Position numbers and translations under genes: made by a program. The notes under the pieces were generated by a model. It did no database searches. It was not told the DNA's origin and saw only the letters and a list, made by a program, of their open reading frames with translations. Below are positions 4,915 through 8,557 of a DNA stretch of 8,557 bases, one piece after another. This DNA comes from Clostridia bacterium. GTDB lineage: Bacteria > Bacillota > Clostridia > Oscillospirales > Acutalibacteraceae. The stretch's first letter is position 1; each line of letters begins with the position of its first letter. The stretch is taken from contig CAAGRQ010000162.1 of NCBI GenBank assembly GCA_900772705.1, positions 1 through 8,557 of the forward strand, written 5' to 3'.

Positions 4915-7492
4915 CGTACCAAGTCTTTCCGATATTGCCGTCCGCTCTGAGTTTAACTTTCATCTTGCAGGCGTTTTCCATTTCCTCACAAACAAGTTTT
5001 AACGCCTTTTCGGCATCCTTTTCGCCGACCTCGACAATCAATTCGTCATGCACCTGCAAAATCAGCCTTGCGTCAAGTTTTTCCTCAGTAATTCTCTTAT
5101 CCACTCTGATCATTGCGATTTTAATAATATCTGCGGCGGTGCCCTGAATAGGCATATTTCTTGCGATTCTTTCGCCGCCCGAACGCACCATAAAGTTAGA
5201 TGCGTTAAGTTCGGGCAAATATCTTCTGCGCTTAAACAGAGTTTCGCTGTATCCCCTGTCTCTTGCAAGGTCGATAACCCTCTGCATATATTCTCTCACG
5301 CCGCTGTAGGTGTTAAGATAATTATCAATATATTCCTGTGCCTGCTTGCGTGTTACGCCGATATCCTTTGCAAGACTGAATGCACCTATACCGTATACAA
5401 TACCGAAATTGACAGCCTTTGCACTTGAACGCATCTGCTTTGTCACCATTTCAACAGGGAGATTAAACACCTGAGAAGCGGTAATCGTATGAATATCCTC
5501 GCCGCTGTTAAAGGCATTAATCATATTTTCGTCATTTGCAAGGTCGGACAAAACACGAAGTTCAATCTGGCTGTAATCGGCGTCAACAAGAGTATTACCC
5601 TCGCCTGCCGTAAAGAACTTACGCATTTCTCTGCCGAGTTCGGTACGAATCGGAATGTTCTGCAAATTAGGCTCAAGCGAACTGATACGACCCGTCCTTG
5701 TTTCCACCTGATTAAACGAAGTATGAATCCTGCCGTCTGAGTCAATCGCCTTTAACAGACCGTCGCAGTAGGTGGATTTTAATTTAGTCAGTGTGCGATA
5801 TTCGAGAATGTACTCGATAACGGGATTTTCGTCCCGCAGGCTCTCGAGGACATCGGCATTTGTTGAATATCCACTCTTTGTCTTTTTCTTACAAGGCAGT
5901 CCCAAATCCTCAAAGAGTGCAACGCCGAGTTGCTTTGGTGAATTAATATTAAACTCGTGACCCACGGTTTCATAAATCAGGGAAGTGAGTTCGCCGATTC
6001 TCTGCGAAAGTTTGGAAGAAAAAGCCTCAATACCGTTTCTGTCAACCGAAAAACCGACGATTTCCATCTTAGCGAGAACTCTTGCAAGCGGAAGTTCAAT
6101 CTCGTTAAGGAGATGAATTTGGTCTGCCTCGAGGAGAAGTTCGTTAGTTTTTTCAAACAGCGGCTTCAGCATAGCGGCCGACACAACATTTTCATCTGTT
6201 GAGCCAAGTTCATTTTTATATTCGGGTGCAGCCACACCGTATTCCAAGCCGAGATGCGATACGGAATAATTATTGTCGGACGGCTTAAGAAGATATGCGC
6301 TGAGCATCAAATCACCGCAAACATTTTCACATTCAACTCCGAGAATTGCGGCAAGTCTATGCAAATATTTTGAATTATAGGTATATTTCTTGCAGTCTTT
6401 ATTTGAGAAAAAACTGCGAACAAAGCGTTCGTAATCCGCATTCTCGGACTGCAAAACAATTACCGTATCATCAAAGCAAAAATAGAAATCGCTGATTGCA
6501 TTATCTATAATCAAAGGATAAACATACACATCATTATTTCCGATTTTTTCAAGCAATGAATCGGTATCGGTGCAAATTTCGCTTTTGACGGTTCGTATCT
6601 CCGTCTCTTTTTCTGCGCTAGCAAAAGCGTCTTTTGAATTAAGATTAAACTTATCAATGAGAGAAAAAAGTTCAAGCCTTACAAATTCTGCGGCAGCCAT
6701 ATTTTTGTCTCCGCCCGATATAACATAATCGTTAATATCGGTGCTGACAGGTGCATCTGTGACAATTTTGCCGAGTTTAAGCGAAAGATAAGCATTATCT
6801 TTATCTGCTTTAAGTTTGGCACGAACGCCCGGCTTTACATCAATTTCATCAATATGCTCATAGATATAGTCAACTGTCTTAAAGCGTGAAATCAAATCAA
6901 GAGCGGTTTTTTCGCCTATGCCCTTAACGCCGGGAATATTATCCGAACTGTCTCCTTGAAGAGCCTTGACCTGAATCAAATCGTGAGGTTCGACTCCGTA
7001 AGTTTCAAAAATAGCTTTCTCGTCCATGACATCGGTTGATTTAGTTCTGGCGAGGAGGACTTTAACGCCGTCGTGAGCAAGTTGCAAACTGTCTCTGTCG
7101 CCTGTTGCGAGATAGCAGGCATCGCCCTTTTCACGGCAAGCCTCAGCAAGTGTACCGAGAATATCGTCAGCCTCCCAACCTTCGCATTCAAGCACCTTGA
7201 TACCCAGAAGTTTGAGCAAGTTTTTAACAACAGGCATCTGTGAGCGAAGTTCATCGGGCATAGCATGTCTTCCTGCCTTATATGCGTCATACATTTTATG
7301 GCGGAAAGTGGGTGCATGCAAGTCAAAAGCAACCGCCACGGCATCGGGCTTACAAATATCCTCAAAGCGTAGCATCATATTAAGAAAGCCGTACACCGCA
7401 TTTGTATAATCGCCCTGCTTTGTTGTAAGCAATTTAATGCCGTAAAACGCACGGTTTATAATACTGTTTCCGTCCAAAACCAATAAAGTCAT
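4904..7492 (-). CDS. polA: DNA polymerase I (5' nuclease active, proofreading domain degenerate)
   Basis: PolA removes RNA primers, fills gaps during Okazaki-fragment maturation and acts in excision repair. The 862 residues are of usual length. The 5' nuclease domain (1-290) keeps LLVLDGNS (Asp7), EADD (107-110), TGDRD (130-134), GDSSDN (180-185) and the helix-hairpin-helix GIGEKTA (191-197). The middle domain (about 300-460) lacks the proofreading acidic residues: no DxE at 321-330, and the second motif reads TYNSKYLHR without Asp. The polymerase domain is intact: motif A DADYSQIELR (637-646, Asp639), motif B Arg688/Lys692/Phe696/Tyr700, motif C HDE (815-817). Loss of 3'-5' exonuclease residues is usual in Bacillota. 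The start is supported by GAGG 8 bases upstream and a promoter just before it. It is the first gene of polA-rimI-NERD-tsaD. Confidence 0.98.
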   Translation of the reverse strand: MTLLVLDGNSIINRAFYGIKLLTTKQGDYTNAVYGFLNMMLRFEDICKPDAVAVAFDLHAPTFRHKMYDAYKAGRHAMPDELRSQMPVVKNLLKLLGIKVLECEGWEADDILGTLAEACREKGDACYLATGDRDSLQLAHDGVKVLLARTKSTDVMDEKAIFETYGVEPHDLIQVKALQGDSSDNIPGVKGIGEKTALDLISRFKTVDYIYEHIDEIDVKPGVRAKLKADKDNAYLSLKLGKIVTDAPVSTDINDYVISGGDKNMAAAEFVRLELFSLIDKFNLNSKDAFASAEKETEIRTVKSEICTDTDSLLEKIGNNDVYVYPLIIDNAISDFYFCFDDTVIVLQSENADYERFVRSFFSNKDCKKYTYNSKYLHRLAAILGVECENVCGDLMLSAYLLKPSDNNYSVSHLGLEYGVAAPEYKNELGSTDENVVSAAMLKPLFEKTNELLLEADQIHLLNEIELPLARVLAKMEIVGFSVDRNGIEAFSSKLSQRIGELTSLIYETVGHEFNINSPKQLGVALFEDLGLPCKKKTKSGYSTNADVLESLRDENPVIEYILEYRTLTKLKSTYCDGLLKAIDSDGRIHTSFNQVETRTGRISSLEPNLQNIPIRTELGREMRKFFTAGEGNTLVDADYSQIELRVLSDLANDENMINAFNSGEDIHTITASQVFNLPVEMVTKQMRSSAKAVNFGIVYGIGAFSLAKDIGVTRKQAQEYIDNYLNTYSGVREYMQRVIDLARDRGYSETLFKRRRYLPELNASNFMVRSGGERIARNMPIQGTAADIIKIAMIRVDKRITEEKLDARLILQVHDELIVEVGEKDAEKALKLVCEEMENACKMKVKLRADGNIGKTWYDAH

Positions 7493-7523
7493 AAAGATAA
7501 CCTCAAATTATATATAATAATTT

Positions 7524-7552
7524 ATTATAACACATAGGTACCCCTTTTACAA
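7524..7552 (-). promoter_or_regulatory. Promoter of the polA operon (extended -10)
   Basis: On the minus strand, -35 TTGTAA (7547-7552) and -10 TATAAT (7524-7529) are spaced by 17 bases, with an extended -10 TG one base before TATAAT. The start site would lie near 7517, giving a leader of only about 25 bases that carries the polA Shine-Dalgarno sequence. The -35 box begins two bases beyond the U-tract of the rplQ terminator. Confidence 0.75.
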
Positions 7553-7553
7553 C

Positions 7554-7585
7554 AAAAAAGCACCCCGACCTTATCGGTCGAGGTG
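7554..7585 (-). terminator. Intrinsic terminator after rplQ
   Basis: On the minus strand CACCTCGACC (7576-7585) pairs with GGTCGGGGTG (7561-7570) around the loop GATAA: a GC-rich 10-bp stem with one G-U pair. C and six T follow (7554-7560). It starts 17 bases after the rplQ stop and separates the ribosomal operon from the polA promoter. Confidence 0.93.
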
Positions 7586-7601
7586 TGAAAATTTTATCTA
7601 A

Positions 7602-7943
7602 TCAAACAAGCTCAATAATGCACATTTCTGCTGCATCGCCTCTGCGAGGGCCTGTTTTAATTATACGAGTGTAACCACCGTTTGTTGCTTCGTACTTAGG
7701 AGCGATTTCATCAAAAAGTTTCTTTACGACATCTTCCTTAGTAACATAAGCAAGAGCCTGTCTTCTTGAATGAAGAGTATTCTCCTTACCGAGAGTAATC
7801 ATTCTCTCAGCCATTGCACGAACTTCCTTTGCTCTGGTAACGGTTGTTTCAATTCTGCCGTTCTCAAGAAGATAAGTAACCAATCCTCTGAGCATAGCCT
7901 GTCTGTGGTCGGTAGGACGACCGAGTTTTCTGCTACCTGGCAT
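7602..7943 (-). CDS. rplQ: Large ribosomal subunit protein bL17
   Basis: bL17 is a component of the 50S subunit near the exit tunnel. The 113 residues are typical of the short Bacillus-type protein. The N-terminal signature KLGRPTDHRQAMLRGLVTYL (6-25) is characteristic of the family, followed by RIETTVTRAKEVR (30-42) and the C-terminal GYTRIIKTGPRRGDAAEM (90-107). The ATG is preceded by AAAGGAGGG with 8 bases spacing. The stop codon of rpoA (TAA) forms the first bases of this region, so the two genes are 14 bases apart and co-transcribed. rpoA-rplQ is the conserved end of the alpha operon, and the terminator follows immediately. Confidence 0.99.
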   Translation of the reverse strand: MPGSRKLGRPTDHRQAMLRGLVTYLLENGRIETTVTRAKEVRAMAERMITLGKENTLHSRRQALAYVTKEDVVKKLFDEIAPKYEATNGGYTRIIKTGPRRGDAAEMCIIELV

Positions 7944-7957
7944 TGAAATTCCCTCCT

Positions 7958-8482
7958 TTAGTCTTCTTCCTTGCTAAGTTTGAAACCAAGAGCATCAAGC
8001 TTGCCGATAACTTCGTCAAGTGATTTACGACCGAGGTTTCTAACTTTCATCATATCTTCTTCGGATTTTCCAATCAAATCCTCGACTGTATTAATTCCTG
8101 CTCTCTTCAAGCAATTAAAGGAACGCACAGAAAGGTCAAGTTCTTCGATAGTCATTTCAAGAACCTTTTCCTTGCCGTCATCATCCTTTTCTACCATAAT
8201 CTCGGCATTGCCCATTTCCTCGGAAAGGTCAACGAAAAGGTTAAGATGCTCGTTAAGAATCTTTGCGGCAAGTGAAGCTGCCTCATCAGCCGGAATAGTT
8301 CCGTCTGTTTCTACATCGAGAATAAGTTTGTCAAAATCAGTTTGCTGTCCTACACGGGTGTTTTCAACTGTGTAATTAACCTTAAGAACAGGGGTATAGA
8401 TAGAGTCAATGACTGGTGGCTGCTTAATAGAAGAGGTATCACGAGAAAGTGGTGCCTCTTTTTTGCATGTGGTGTTACGACC
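7958..8482 (-). CDS. rpoA: RNA polymerase alpha subunit, C-terminal part (5' end missing or disrupted)
   Basis: Alpha nucleates core polymerase assembly, and its C-terminal domain contacts UP elements and activators. Sure RpoA sequence runs from about base 8413 to the stop. It includes IDSIYTPVLKVNYTVENTRVGQ (split across the end of the alpha-NTD), EHLNLFVDLSEE, the linker with AEIMVEKDDDGKEK, and the whole alpha-CTD: LEMTIEELDLSVRSFNCLK with the Arg of the DNA-binding 265 determinant, then VRNLGRKSLDEV with the Gly/Lys/Ser of the same determinant. The CTD matches the Bacillus/Clostridium type very closely. The ATG at 8215 is internal, not a start. Upstream the frame stays open to 8482 and is closed by TAA at 8483-8485. 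The residues between about 8414 and 8482 do not resemble RpoA, and the GRGYV segment expected just before IDSIYTPV is missing. The gene is thus partial and apparently broken at the window edge. Confidence 0.93.
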   Translation of the reverse strand, partial: GRNTTCKKEAPLSRDTSSIKQPPVIDSIYTPVLKVNYTVENTRVGQQTDFDKLILDVETDGTIPADEAASLAAKILNEHLNLFVDLSEEMGNAEIMVEKDDDGKEKVLEMTIEELDLSVRSFNCLKRAGINTVEDLIGKSEEDMMKVRNLGRKSLDEVIGKLDALGFKLSKEED

Positions 8483-8557
8483 TTAACCTTGTAACGACGA
8501 TTATGATTATCTACGGAGTAGAACTGAGCATGAACTGTTGTAGATACAGAGAGTCCG
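8414..8557 (-). other. Unassigned edge segment where RpoA similarity ends and the reading frame changes
   Basis: From 8556 a different minus-strand frame is open down to a TAG at 8350-8352. Its first part (8556-8467) has codon choices like the neighbours and reads, for example, TTVHAQFYSVDNHNRRYKVK, which I do not recognise. At 8458-8464 it runs through A AAA AAG (after GC). A -1 shift there, or one missing A in the run, would join it to the rpoA frame. The joined protein still lacks the GRGYV motif of the alpha-NTD. Possible explanations are a homopolymer error, a chimeric contig end, or a genuinely divergent or disrupted rpoA. No function is proposed. Confidence 0.4.
8431..8464 (+). terminator. 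Terminator-like hairpin on the plus strand inside the rpoA region
   Basis: AAGAGGTATCAC (8431-8442) pairs over all 12 positions (two G-U) with GTGGTGCCTCTT (8449-8460) around the loop GAGAAA. Four further T follow, making six T from 8459. In minus-strand RNA the same stem has two A-C mismatches, so it favours plus-strand RNA. No plus-strand gene that it could serve is visible, so it may be a chance structure, an antisense terminator or part of a misjoined segment. Confidence 0.35.

Noticed and set aside
5048..5428. 126-residue plus-strand frame antisense to the polA polymerase domain
   Set aside because: It is a mirror frame of conserved PolA motifs, with Cys/His-rich random composition and no start signals.
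6976..7365. 129-residue minus-strand frame overlapping the 5' nuclease part of polA
   Set aside because: It is an alternative frame of polA, which is unmistakable in its own frame; no ribosome binding site.
8213..8215. ATG at 8215 as the start of a separate 85-residue alpha-CTD-only protein
   Set aside because: RpoA linker and alpha-NTD sequence continues in frame upstream, and no Shine-Dalgarno sequence precedes this ATG.
7971..8375. 134-residue plus-strand frame antisense to rpoA, very Ser-rich
   Set aside because: It mirrors the Glu/Asp/Arg-rich alpha C-terminal domain; Ser richness is the usual mark of an antisense shadow.

Overview
The window looks like a piece of the chromosome of a Gram-positive, low-to-moderate G+C anaerobe of the Bacillota. 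It is most likely a member of Clostridia in the Ruminococcaceae/Oscillospirales neighbourhood. This rests on the character of RpoA, bL17 and PolA (all close to the Bacillus/Clostridium type, with a degenerate PolA proofreading domain), strong AGGAGG-type ribosome binding sites, TTGNNN-17-TATAAT promoters and a GTP-class PEP carboxykinase. The genus is my inference; no 16S or other marker is present.

Layout from left to right. (1) Positions 1-681, plus strand: the 3' end of a membrane-protein gene with the C-terminal GGYL...IDPRAD signature of polytopic, glycosyltransferase-like proteins. (2) Positions 705-746: a bidirectional terminator between two convergent genes. (3) Positions 767-2548, minus: pckG, GTP-dependent PEP carboxykinase, with its own promoter (2631-2659) and a structured leader. 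(4) Positions 2721-7492, minus: a tightly packed operon polA - rimI - NERD protein - tsaD, joined by 11-, 4- and 4-base overlaps and driven by a promoter at 7524-7552. (5) Positions 7602 to the right edge, minus: rpoA - rplQ, the usual distal end of the alpha ribosomal-protein operon, closed by a strong intrinsic terminator at 7554-7585.

How the genes work together: most of the window is housekeeping, namely transcription (rpoA), translation (rplQ, rimI, tsaD), DNA repair and lagging-strand maturation (polA), and C3/C4 metabolism (pckG). tsaD and rimI belong to the widespread tsaE-tsaB-rimI-tsaD neighbourhood. Here tsaE and tsaB are absent, polA sits upstream, and a membrane-anchored NERD-domain (nuclease-related) protein is translationally wedged between rimI and tsaD. 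This is the only accessory-looking gene in the window.

The most puzzling stretch is the right edge (about 8414-8557). Recognisable RpoA sequence stops there, the rpoA frame meets a stop codon at 8483-8485, and the open frame changes at a run of six A followed by G. A 12-bp hairpin with a T-tract lies on the opposite strand at the same place. An assembly or sequencing fault at a contig end is the simplest explanation, but the structure is worth checking. I see no CRISPR array, insertion sequence, tRNA, rRNA or phage gene, and no gene-free stretch above 300 bases. The longest gap, 2549-2720, holds the pckG promoter and leader.
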